DNA of 26,166 bases from CAYOHP01 sp964403795 [NCBI: uncultured bacterium] (GTDB lineage: Bacteria > Muiribacteriota > UBA6191 > CAZXTJ01), in contig CAYOHP010000096.1 in NCBI GenBank assembly GCA_964403795.1, positions 1 to 26,166 on the forward strand, read 5' to 3'. The translations under genes and the position numbers were made by a program. The notes under the pieces were generated by a model. The model was given only the letters and a program-made list of their open reading frames with translations, did not search any database and had not been told where the DNA came from. Position 1 is the stretch's first letter. Each line of letters starts with the position of its first letter. Shown piece by piece: positions 14,871 to 22,047 of the stretch.

Positions 14871-16004
14871 ATGCCCGGAGCCCTCCCGCCGACGGTCCCG
14901 CTCGGGATCGCGGTCGCGGCCTTGGTCCTGGTGCTCCTCCCCCTCGCCTACCCTGGCCTGGTGCGGCTCCTGGGCTGGATCTCGCCCCGCCCCCGTCCCG
15001 GACCCGGTGCCCCTCCCTCGGGGATCTCGGCGGTGGTCTGCCACGTCGGCGAGACCGAGGCACTGAGGAACGCCGGTCGCGCCTTCCTCGACAGCCAGGC
15101 CGAGGAGGTCCCCCTCGAACTGGTGCTGGTGGCCGACGGCGCCACCCCGGACAGCTTGGGCGTAGCCCGGGAGCTGGCGGGGGATCCTCGGGTCCGACTC
15201 CTGGGTGGCCCGGGACGCCTGGGCAAGGCCGAGCGCCAGCTGCAAGGGGTCCGGGCCGCCGCCCATCCGATCGTGCTGCTCCTGGACGCCAACACCTGCG
15301 TCCGCCCCGGTACTCCGCTCCGGCTGGCCACTCCGCTCGGCGATCCGGGAGTCGCCTATACCACCGGCCGACTCCGCTACCTGGGGAGCGGCCAGGGGGC
15401 CGAGGACACCTACTGGGAGCTCGAACACCGGATCCGCATGTGGGAGGACCGGTGGCGGGGGGTTCTCGGGGCCTCGGGAGGCCTGCTCGCCTGCCGGAAG
15501 CGGGACTACGCCCCCAGTCCGCCCGAGGCCATGCTCGACCTGGTGATCCCCTGCCTCCTCGAGCGCCTCACCGGGGGCCGCGGTCTCTACGTCCCCGAGG
15601 CCGAGGCCATCGAGCCGGGCCGGCCCAACGTGGCGGCCTGGGCCCGGGCCCGGACCCGGATCCAGTCCCGGGCCCTCTCCTCCTCAGGCCTGCTGCGCGG
15701 CTGGCTCGCCGGGGCCGGCGCCGACCGTGCCTTCCAGTACCTCGGCCACAAATTCCTGCGTTGGCACCTGGCCACCAGCATGGGGGTCCTGGCCATCGCC
15801 CTGGTGGTGGCCAGCCCCGGGTTCGGTCTCTTCCTCCTGGGGATCTCCGGCCTGGCGCTCGCCGCCTCGGCCGCCGCCGCCCTGGCCGCAGGCGGGCGCC
15901 CCAGCCTCCCGGTCCCGGCCCTCCCGGGGTACGCATTCCTGGCCCAGGCCAGCGGTCTGGTGCGGGCCCTCCGGGGTCGCGCACCCCGGGCTTGGACGCC
16001 TTGA
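14871..16004 (+). CDS. Family 2 glycosyltransferase, membrane-associated
   Basis: This 377-residue protein has an N-terminal transmembrane helix (about residues 11-35, PLGIAVAALVLVLLPLAYPG). A GT-A domain follows with a nucleotide-sugar binding acidic residue at Asp89 (LVLVADGATPDS) and the DxD-like LLLDANTC around Asp139. A GASGGLLACRK acceptor-site segment, a possible catalytic-base region (MLDLVIPCLLERL) and an RIQSRAL segment that resembles the Q-x-x-R motif come next. C-terminal hydrophobic segments are LATSMGVLAIALVVASPG and LFLLGISGLALAASAAAALAAG. The layout resembles processive or polyprenyl-phosphate GT2 enzymes of surface polysaccharide synthesis. Sugar and acceptor are unknown. It ends 37 bases before the first pseudopilin gene and could act in glycosylation of that filament or be independent. 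The ATG at 14871 has no ribosome site. Confidence 0.82.
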   Translation: MPGALPPTVPLGIAVAALVLVLLPLAYPGLVRLLGWISPRPRPGPGAPPSGISAVVCHVGETEALRNAGRAFLDSQAEEVPLELVLVADGATPDSLGVARELAGDPRVRLLGGPGRLGKAERQLQGVRAAAHPIVLLLDANTCVRPGTPLRLATPLGDPGVAYTTGRLRYLGSGQGAEDTYWELEHRIRMWEDRWRGVLGASGGLLACRKRDYAPSPPEAMLDLVIPCLLERLTGGRGLYVPEAEAIEPGRPNVAAWARARTRIQSRALSSSGLLRGWLAGAGADRAFQYLGHKFLRWHLATSMGVLAIALVVASPGFGLFLLGISGLALAASAAAALAAGGRPSLPVPALPGYAFLAQASGLVRALRGRAPRAWTP

Positions 16005-16021
16005 GGATCCGGGGTTATCTC
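15992..16021 (+). promoter_or_regulatory. Weak candidate promoter before the first pseudopilin gene
   Basis: TTGGAC (15992-15997) and TATCTC (16016-16021) are 18 bases apart and straddle the glycosyltransferase stop codon. Both boxes match the consensus at only about three of six positions, so read-through from the glycosyltransferase gene is an equal possibility. Confidence 0.28.
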
Positions 16022-16041
16022 TGTAGGAGGAGGAGTTCCCG

Positions 16042-16470
16042 GTGAGGTTCCCGGCGCGAGCCCGAAGGCTGCCGACCCCGGTGCGACGGTGTCCCCGCCG
16101 CCCCGGATTCACGTTGGTGGAGATCCTCCTCGTGCTGGTGATCCTCGGTCTGCTGGTGGGCAGCGTCTACGAGGTGTTCAGCTCCAGCGCCGATACGGCC
16201 CGGTTCCAGACCATGCGCAGCCACCAGATCGCCATCCGCAAGGCGATCGAGCAGTACCACGCCCGCAACCAGCGGTGGCCCGCCTCCCTGGAGACCCTCA
16301 CCCGCAAGTACCTCACCAAGGTCCCCGACGACCCGCTGACCGACTACGAGGGCAACGACTGGCTGGTGATCGGCCCTTCGGGCGATCCTTCCAATCCCAC
16401 GTCCTGGGTCCCGTCCCTGACCCCCCCAGGGGAAGGCATCTACGACGTACGATCCTCCTCGGGACAATGA
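16042..16470 (+). CDS. GspG-like type II secretion pseudopilin
   Basis: This 142-residue prepilin starts at GTG 16042, with the strong site AGGAGGAGGAG 6 bases upstream. A long, basic, 22-residue leader ends at Gly22; the mature protein would begin Phe23 with the conserved Glu at +5 (G|FTLVEILLVLVILGLL). This is the N-methylated transmembrane helix recognised by prepilin peptidase (GspO/PilD). The globular part is GspG-like: MRSHQIAIRKAIEQYH, then ETLTRKYLTKVPDDPLTDYEG and a C-terminal GIYDVRSSS. It is the first gene of the secretion cluster and is followed 47 bases later by gspF. The peptidase itself is not in the window. Confidence 0.9.
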   Translation: MRFPARARRLPTPVRRCPRRPGFTLVEILLVLVILGLLVGSVYEVFSSSADTARFQTMRSHQIAIRKAIEQYHARNQRWPASLETLTRKYLTKVPDDPLTDYEGNDWLVIGPSGDPSNPTSWVPSLTPPGEGIYDVRSSSGQ

Positions 16471-16517
16471 TCGTGTCCGGCTACCCGTTCCCGCCGCTGT
16501 CGGCCTAGGAGACCCCG

Positions 16518-17738
16518 ATGCCCGTCTTCGATTACGTAGCGAAGAAGTCCACCGGCGAGGTCATGGCGGCCGAGATCAAGGCGGCCAGCGGCGGAGCCGT
16601 CCGGGAGCACCTCGAGAAGAAGGGCCTGATCGTCGTCTCGGTCCAGGAACGGGCCGAGGCCAAGTCGATCCGCGACTACATCCCGTTCCTGAAGCCCGGG
16701 GTGAGCCAGAAGCAGCTGCTGCTCTTCACCAAGTACTTCTCGATCCTCATCAAGGCCGGCATCCCGGTGCTGAAGTCCATGGCGATCCTCGCCGACCAGA
16801 ACGACAATCCGTACTTCAAGGCCCAGCTGCAAGGCATCACCACCGACGTCGAGGGGGGCTCCAGCCTCTACAAGGCCTTCGAGGTGCGGGACGACATCTT
16901 CCCGGAGAACTACCGGAACCTGATCCGCATCGGCGAGGAGTCGGGCGGTCTGCACGAGGTCCTGATCCGCCTCTACACCACCCTGGAGAAGCAGTCCAAG
17001 CTGAAGGGCAAGGTGATCGGGGCCCTGATCTACCCGGCCGCCATCACCATGGTGGCCGTCGGCGTGGTGGTCTTCCTGCTGACCTTCATCATCCCCAAGT
17101 TCGTGAAGATCTTCGAGAGCCATGGCGCCGACCTCCCGGTCCTCACCTCCTACGTGGTCTTCGCCTCCAACATGCTCCTGCACAAGTGGTACGTCGTGAT
17201 CGGGGTCTGCGCCGGGGTCTTCTTCACCATCCAGGGCATCTACCGGACCGAGAAGGGCAAGTTCGCCTTCCATTCCTTCTTCCTGAAGCCGCCGATCATC
17301 GGCACCCTCATGCTCAAGTACGCGATCGCCTCGTTCTGCTCCAACCTCGACATGCTGAGCCGGGGCGGCGCCTCCATGGCCGGCAGCTTGAAGCTGGCGA
17401 TCAAATCGGTGGACAACCTCGCGATCCGGACCCAGCTCGACAACGTGACCCGGGACGTGGAGGCCGGCATGACCATCGCCCGCTCGCTCGAGCGGGTGGA
17501 ACTCATGCCGAGCCTGGTGCTGCAGATGATCGCGGTGGGCGAGGAGACCGGGAACCTGAACGAGATGCTGGAGACCATCAACCAGTTCTACGAGGACGAG
17601 ATCGACGCCAGCGTGGCCATCGTGTTGGCGCTGATCGAGCCGGTCTTCATCCTGGTCCTGGGCGGCATCGTGGGCACCATCGTGATCGCCATGTACCTGC
17701 CGATCTTCAAGATGTCCCAGGCGGTGTCGGGGCACTGA
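16518..17738 (+). CDS. gspF: GspF/PilC-type inner-membrane platform protein
   Basis: This 406-residue polytopic protein is the inner-membrane platform that couples the GspE/PilB motor to pilin assembly. It has the short N-terminal beta domain (PVFDYVAKKSTGEVMAAEI) and two repeated GspF cytoplasmic helical domains (about 65-165 and 265-370; LLLFTKYFSILIKAGIPV and FCSNLDMLSRGGASM). The paired IRIGEESGGLHEVL and IAVGEETGNLNEML motifs are present. Three membrane segments lie near residues 169-193, 222-241 and 376-398 (AIVLALIEPVFILVLGGIVGTI split by EP). The ATG at 16518 has AGGAGA 4 bases upstream. Its stop codon is separated by one base from the GTG of the secretin-like gene, implying coupled translation. 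Confidence 0.95.
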   Translation: MPVFDYVAKKSTGEVMAAEIKAASGGAVREHLEKKGLIVVSVQERAEAKSIRDYIPFLKPGVSQKQLLLFTKYFSILIKAGIPVLKSMAILADQNDNPYFKAQLQGITTDVEGGSSLYKAFEVRDDIFPENYRNLIRIGEESGGLHEVLIRLYTTLEKQSKLKGKVIGALIYPAAITMVAVGVVVFLLTFIIPKFVKIFESHGADLPVLTSYVVFASNMLLHKWYVVIGVCAGVFFTIQGIYRTEKGKFAFHSFFLKPPIIGTLMLKYAIASFCSNLDMLSRGGASMAGSLKLAIKSVDNLAIRTQLDNVTRDVEAGMTIARSLERVELMPSLVLQMIAVGEETGNLNEMLETINQFYEDEIDASVAIVLALIEPVFILVLGGIVGTIVIAMYLPIFKMSQAVSGH

Positions 17739-17739
17739 C

Positions 17740-19152
17740 GTGTGCCCCGCCCGGAGGGTCCGGGGGAGCCGGTGGGCCCGGTACCTGGTCGCCGCCTTCG
17801 GCACCGCGGCCCTCGCCGGGGACCTCGCCGGGTCCGACAGGCTCCTCGCCGACCTGGGGGAGGCCTCGGCGAACCCGATCCCTCCCGGCGTCTCGCTCGA
17901 GGGACTCACCTTGGGGGCAGCCCTGGCACGCCTGGCCCGTCCCGACCTCCTGGGCCTCGACCTGGTGGTGACGGCCCGTTCCCCCCGCCTGGGGGAGCCC
18001 GCCCCCTGGCCCCTGGTCCGACTCTCGCTGGGCGAAGCCTTCCGGCTGCTGGTCCAGCTGACCGGGGCGCGGATCGAGCGATTGGGCACTCGGGGCCTGG
18101 TACTGGCCGATCCCGGGGACCCCCGCCGCTTCGGACTGCGCCGACCCGTCCTGCTCCGCCCGCTCTCGGTCCTGCCGTCCCGGCTGATCGCCCGGATCCG
18201 GGAATCCCCCGAGCTGTCCACCCTCCTGCCCCCGGACCGGCTCTCCGCGGACGACTCCCGCGGCACCCTCTTCGGGGTCCTGACCTCCGGGGAGGAGCGG
18301 GATCTTCGGGAGCTGGAAGCCTCCACCCGGAGCGTCTCCGAGGGCCGGTTCTACGCCCGACTCCCGGTCTCGCACCTCGACGAGGCCGGGCTGCGATCCG
18401 CCCTGGCCCGGCTCGAAGGCGACGGGCGACCGCTTCCGACCTTCGCCATGGGAGCCGACGGGCGGAGCCTGGTGGTCCACGCCACCCCGGAGGGAATCGC
18501 CCGCATTGAGGCTGCTCTGCGGGCCGTCGACCTGGCCCGGCGGCAGGTCCGGGTGACGCTCACAGGGATGGAGGTGGAGGCCTCGACGCTCTCCCGGCTC
18601 GGCCTCGAAGTGGCGCCCCGAGCCCTGGCCGCCCAGCGCCTGTCCGACCTGGTCCGCCTGCGGGGGCTCTCGCCGCCGCGGGTGGGAGGGACGGTCTCGT
18701 GGCTGATGCAGGCCCTTGGCGCCCGCTCGGAGACCGCCCGGACCCTGGTGGTCCAGGACGGTGCCTCCTCCCGGATCCAGCTCGGCCAGACCCGCAACGT
18801 CCGCACCTCGGCCGCGGCGGTCGGGGCGGGCGGTTTCACCGCCACCTCGGGGGTCGCCGAGGTCTTCGTCGGACTGGAATTCGAGGTCTCGGCCCGGGTC
18901 CACGCCGACGGTTCGGCCACCCTGGACCTCTCGCTGATCGACGAACGCCCCCTGGCGGTCCGCCCGGACGGGGTCGACCGGACCACGACCTCGCTCTCCA
19001 CCAGGGTCCACGCCCGGCCGGGCGACCCGATCGTGGTCTCCGGCTTCTCGCAGGGTGCGGACTCCCGATCCGGCGCGCCCGGGTCCACCGGGGATCGGCG
19101 CGGGGCTCGCAGCGTCGCCCTCCTCCTGATCCAGGTCGCGGCCTCGCCGTGA
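17740..19152 (+). CDS. Short, divergent secretin-like protein (GspD/PilQ family)
   Basis: This 470-residue protein begins at GTG 17740 with a signal-like segment (ARYLVAAFGTAALAGDLAG). The first half has a region resembling the STN/N0 ring domain (GVSLEGLTLGAALARLA ... LTGARIERLG). A NolW-like N-domain follows (LRSALARLEGDG ... GIARIEAALRAVDLARRQVRVTLTGMEVE), the usual lead-in to a secretin beta-barrel. The C-terminal third keeps barrel-type features: LGQTRNVRTSA, GLEFEVSARVHADGSATLDLSL, TTTSLSTRVHARPGDPIVVSGF and a final RSVALLLIQV like the end of secretins. The expected VPxLGDIPxLGxLF block between the last two strands is missing. It is shorter than classical GspD. Outer-membrane pore function is likely but unproven; an accessory secretin-fold protein is the alternative. 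Confidence 0.68.
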   Translation: MCPARRVRGSRWARYLVAAFGTAALAGDLAGSDRLLADLGEASANPIPPGVSLEGLTLGAALARLARPDLLGLDLVVTARSPRLGEPAPWPLVRLSLGEAFRLLVQLTGARIERLGTRGLVLADPGDPRRFGLRRPVLLRPLSVLPSRLIARIRESPELSTLLPPDRLSADDSRGTLFGVLTSGEERDLRELEASTRSVSEGRFYARLPVSHLDEAGLRSALARLEGDGRPLPTFAMGADGRSLVVHATPEGIARIEAALRAVDLARRQVRVTLTGMEVEASTLSRLGLEVAPRALAAQRLSDLVRLRGLSPPRVGGTVSWLMQALGARSETARTLVVQDGASSRIQLGQTRNVRTSAAAVGAGGFTATSGVAEVFVGLEFEVSARVHADGSATLDLSLIDERPLAVRPDGVDRTTTSLSTRVHARPGDPIVVSGFSQGADSRSGAPGSTGDRRGARSVALLLIQVAASP

Positions 19153-19310
19153 ACGCCGAAAAAGCTCTTCCCGTGCCGTTTTTCCCCTCGGGTCCGAGCG
19201 CCGCGAAAAAACTTCGAACCTTCCGGCCGGCCCGGGGGTAACCCAGGGCGGACTCCACGCACAGGTTCTCGCCCAGTGCCCCCGGAGTTCGTCGGTCGCA
19301 CCGCCGGGAG

Positions 19311-19340
19311 TTGACTCGGCCCCACGACCGGCGGTACAAC
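19311..19340 (+). promoter_or_regulatory. Sigma70-like promoter of the GspG-like pilin gene
   Basis: TTGACT (19311-19316) and TACAAC (19335-19340) are 18 bases apart, a close match to sigma70 consensus. The predicted start is near 19347, with a leader of about 68 bases. The rest of the 19153-19414 gap contains short A/T runs (19159-19163, 19179-19183, 19206-19211) that stand out from the GC-rich background. The leader also holds two CCTCCGGA copies (19373-19380 and 19385-19392). Confidence 0.62.
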
Positions 19341-19414
19341 GAGCCGGCGTGCTGTGGCATGCAATCGGCGGACCTCCGGAAGATCCTCCGGAGCGGGAAG
19401 GACGGAAGGGCAAC

Positions 19415-20410
19415 ATGGGTCGGTTCCTGCGCAGGAGGAGCGGCTTCTCGCTCATCGAGCTGCTGATCGTGGTGGCCATCATCGCCGCCCTGGTGGGTGT
19501 GGCGGTCCCGTTCTTCCAGGACAACCTCTCCGAGGCCCAGCGCACCAAGGCCAAGCAGGACCTCGAGATCATCAAGAAGTCGATCGCCCTCTACGACGCC
19601 CGTGAGCCCCGGCCGCTCACCGGCACCGACCTCAAGCCCCTGCTCGGCCGGTACATGCAGGAACAGCCCAAGGACCCCTGGGGCAACGACTACCTCTTCG
19701 ACGGCGCGGTCGGCTTCGTCTGCTCCTACGGCGCCGACGCCCTCCCCCTCGGCTCGGGCGGCGATACCGACATCACCATCTACACCAAGCCGCCGCTCAT
19801 GCTGACCCGGGCCCAGTACCAGGGGTCCTGGGGCCGGCCGCGGCCCGTTGCGCTCGTGGCGGGCAATCTGCAGCACGCCACCGGCAACAAGTTCATCGTG
19901 ACCATGACCAAGCCCTTCGCCGAGGGTCCCGTGGGGACCAGCCACGAGGGCGAGTTCGTGCTCTTGACCAACCTGGCGTCCCAGAACGGCACCTTCTCCG
20001 GCGGTGCCCCGAAGCAGTTGAGCGCCTCCACCGCCAACGACTTCGTCGCCAACACCTGGAAGACGGCCAATACCACGGCGGCCGGTACCAATCGGGACCC
20101 CATCCACCGCGCCGACGTGGGCATCGCAGTCATCCAGTGCAATGCCGACAACTCGACCGACTCTCTGCGCCAGGCCGTGACGCCCACAATGGCGCTGGAC
20201 TTCGACTGCGTCGCCGCCACCGGTCAGAAGGCAGCCCTCGCCGCTCCCAACAATATCATCGAGACCCACTACCCGGCCGGCGCCACCCCGACCGGCCCGA
20301 TGGACCCGACGGTGTACGGCGCCGAGGCCTACAACACCTACAAGCGGGATCCGCAGTGCGTGGAGCTCGTGAACAGCGAACGCCGCGGCGTGCGCCTCGA
20401 GAAGTACTGA
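19415..20410 (+). CDS. GspG-like major pilin/pseudopilin with long C-terminal extension
   Basis: This 331-residue prepilin starts at ATG 19415, 4 bases after GGAAGGG. A short 10-residue leader ends at Gly10; the mature protein begins Phe11 with Glu at +5 (G|FSLIELLIVVAIIAALVG). Residues to about 100 form a classical GspG core: AKQDLEIIKKSIALYDAR, DLKPLLGRYMQEQPKDPWGNDYLFD. Normal GspG is about 140 residues, so about 200 extra residues follow. They are rich in Thr, Asn and Ala, with no recognised domain, and include two Cys residues (VIQCNADN and DFDCVAA) that could form a disulfide. Its own promoter and a strong terminator flank it, so it is probably expressed separately and at high level, as expected of a major subunit. 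Confidence 0.88.
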   Translation: MGRFLRRRSGFSLIELLIVVAIIAALVGVAVPFFQDNLSEAQRTKAKQDLEIIKKSIALYDAREPRPLTGTDLKPLLGRYMQEQPKDPWGNDYLFDGAVGFVCSYGADALPLGSGGDTDITIYTKPPLMLTRAQYQGSWGRPRPVALVAGNLQHATGNKFIVTMTKPFAEGPVGTSHEGEFVLLTNLASQNGTFSGGAPKQLSASTANDFVANTWKTANTTAAGTNRDPIHRADVGIAVIQCNADNSTDSLRQAVTPTMALDFDCVAATGQKAALAAPNNIIETHYPAGATPTGPMDPTVYGAEAYNTYKRDPQCVELVNSERRGVRLEKY

Positions 20411-20423
20411 TCCCCGGTTCCGG

Positions 20424-20461
20424 AAGCGAGGCCGACCCCTCCGGGGGTCGGCCTCTTGCTT
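20424..20461 (+). terminator. Rho-independent terminator after the GspG-like pilin
   Basis: A perfect 12-bp stem (GAGGCCGACCCC / GGGGTCGGCCTC, 20428-20439 with 20444-20455) has a 4-base loop. An outer AAGC/GCTT pair is separated by a TT bulge, and the T-rich tail reads TTGCTTGT. It is the best intrinsic terminator in the window. Confidence 0.85.
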
Positions 20462-20488
20462 GTCCCGGACCCGCCGACGGACTACCTT
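20460..20488 (+). promoter_or_regulatory. Candidate promoter of the acidic-repeat pseudopilin pair
   Basis: TTGTCC (20460-20465) and TACCTT (20483-20488) are 17 bases apart, with the -35 box starting in the T-tail of the preceding terminator. Transcription would begin near 20495, just downstream of an in-frame GTG at 20493 and about 19 bases before the ATG at 20514. Confidence 0.5.
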
Positions 20489-20513
20489 CGCAGTGGAGGC
20501 TCCTCCCCTGACC

Positions 20514-21368
20514 ATGCCGCGCCGGCGCCGACCAGGCTTCAGTTTCGTCGAGATGGTCACCGTGGTCGCCATCATCGCGGTGGTGGCCGCCGCCGCGGCT
20601 CCCGTCGCCTCTTCCCTCTACCAGCGCCGGCGCGAACTCCTGCTGCGCGAGACCCTGATGCTCCTGCGCCTGGGGATCCGGGAGTTCCCGGCCAACCTGC
20701 GGGATGACGATTCGGACGGCGAGATCGACGAAGATCCCAAGGGCGACCAGAACGGGGACGGCTTCCCCGGACTCCGGGGCGTGGACGACAACTCGGACCT
20801 GTTCCCCGATGTCGATTGGGCCGGTCGTTTCCCCTTCCTCCCCGACGGCAAGGTGAACGGTGCCTACGACTGGCGGCTGCGCTCGGACGACGACGAGGAC
20901 ATGTCCCGGGACGAGGAGACCTATCCCTCCGACCTCTTCGACCTCGTGAACCGGGTCTCCCACCTCCGGGGCCGCATCCCCCGGGACCCCACCACCAACC
21001 AGCCCACCTGGAAGCTGAAGCTCCTGATCGGCGACCTCACCACCCCCTCCACCCTGCAAGCGGAGGCCGCCAACAACGACCTCGACTGGTCGAACAACGC
21101 CACCCGCCCTCTCCCGGTCGGCGAACTGGTTCTCCTCAGCAAGGACGCCGTCTGGAACGGGATTCCGACCGACGAGTGCATCGCCGGCACCTGCTCCTCA
21201 CCCCCCGGCAACGGATCCGCGCTGTTCCGCCTCTACGACGAGGACCCTCGCAACGGGCTCGACGACGACAGCGACGGTCGGCGGGACGAGGACTCGGCCG
21301 ACCTGACCGACATCTCGAGTACCAATTCGAAGAGGTCCACCAACCTGACCACCTACTCGCAATGGTGA
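20514..21368 (+). CDS. Prepilin-like protein with acidic Ca-binding-type repeats
   Basis: This is a 284-residue prepilin. The ATG at 20514 gives an 8-residue basic leader and cleavage after Gly8, with Phe9 at +1 and Glu13 at +5 (G|FSFVEMVTVVAIIAVV). GGAGG lies 14 bases upstream, longer than ideal. An in-frame GTG at 20493 is an alternative start. After the long helix (LLLRETLMLLRLGIREF), residues 64-97 hold Asp-rich loops of DxDSDGxxDxD and DQNGDG type. A second such loop near 243-263 (DDDSDGRRDEDSAD) lies close to the C-terminus. These resemble dockerin or thrombospondin-type-3 calcium loops. Two Cys (Cys222/Cys227, DECIAGTC) may pair. Its stop codon overlaps the next gene in ATGGTGA. Confidence 0.82.
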   Translation: MPRRRRPGFSFVEMVTVVAIIAVVAAAAAPVASSLYQRRRELLLRETLMLLRLGIREFPANLRDDDSDGEIDEDPKGDQNGDGFPGLRGVDDNSDLFPDVDWAGRFPFLPDGKVNGAYDWRLRSDDDEDMSRDEETYPSDLFDLVNRVSHLRGRIPRDPTTNQPTWKLKLLIGDLTTPSTLQAEAANNDLDWSNNATRPLPVGELVLLSKDAVWNGIPTDECIAGTCSSPPGNGSALFRLYDEDPRNGLDDDSDGRRDEDSADLTDISSTNSKRSTNLTTYSQW

Positions 21369-21961
21369 AGCCCACCCCTTCCCGATCCCGCGGCTACCCC
21401 TCCGCAGTCCGCCCGCGTCCGCGTACCGGCTACTCGCTGATCGAGCTCATGGCTGCCACCAGCATCCTGACCCTGCTCGCCATCATGGCCGTGCCCTACG
21501 CACAGACTGCCAAGGACCGGGAACAGGAGGTGCAGCTGGTCGACTCCCTGACCCGGATCCGCAAGGCCATCCAGCTCTATGCCTGGAACGAGGACGACGG
21601 CGACAACGACGGCGATGGGGTGAGCGGCGAGGACCCCGCCGGCGATCCGGACGGCGACGGGATCTTCGACGACGACCGCGACGGGCGCGTGGACGAGGAC
21701 GGCCCCCCCAACTATCCTCAGACCCTCCAGGCCCTGGTCGATCGAGGCTATCTCTCGGCCATCCCTCCGGATCCCTTCGCGGCCAACAAGGCAAGCGCAC
21801 CGGCGACCCAGTGGACGACCCTGGCGATCACCCGGAGGGCTACCTGGGTCGAGGCCGGTCCCACCGTTCAAACCACCGACGTGGTGACCGCCGGGATCTT
21901 CGACGTGAGGTCGCGGAGCTCCGCCCGGGGCCTGGACGGAACCACCTACAGCGGCTGGTAG
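21362..21961 (+). CDS. GspG-like pseudopilin with acidic Ca-binding-type repeat
   Basis: This 199-residue prepilin starts at ATG 21362, overlapping the previous stop codon by several bases (ATGGTGA), so the two are translationally coupled. The leader is 23 residues; cleavage follows Gly23, with Tyr24 at +1 (unusual but allowed in place of Phe) and Glu28 at +5 (G|YSLIELMAATSILTLLAIM). The globular part is GspG-like (LTRIRKAIQLYAWNED ... QTLQALVDRGYLSAIPPDPF ... GIFDVRSRS). An insertion at 77-114 between the helix and the LQALVDRGYL segment is packed with Asp: DGDNDGDGVSGED, DPDGDGIFDDD, DGRVDEDG. It sits at the same place as the first acidic block of the preceding pilin, so the pair probably arose by duplication. 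Confidence 0.87.
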   Translation: MVKPTPSRSRGYPSAVRPRPRTGYSLIELMAATSILTLLAIMAVPYAQTAKDREQEVQLVDSLTRIRKAIQLYAWNEDDGDNDGDGVSGEDPAGDPDGDGIFDDDRDGRVDEDGPPNYPQTLQALVDRGYLSAIPPDPFAANKASAPATQWTTLAITRRATWVEAGPTVQTTDVVTAGIFDVRSRSSARGLDGTTYSGW

Positions 21962-22047
21962 GCGCGAAGGGGTCCCCTGGCGTACCGTGGGGCCCGGTCG
22001 GTTCCCGCCTCGACGCCATCGCCGCGGCGGGTCCCGGGAGGAGGACG

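Noticed and set aside
12425-14872. Open frame of 815 codons on the minus strand opposite the S8 protease
   Set aside because: It is repetitive in Gly, Val, Asp and His with no recognisable fold. The plus strand carries the full catalytic triad and signal peptide.
16440-18326. Open frame of 628 codons on the minus strand opposite gspF
   Set aside because: Composition is antisense-like (Asp, His, Leu, Gln, Val) and the opposite strand encodes an unmistakable GspF.
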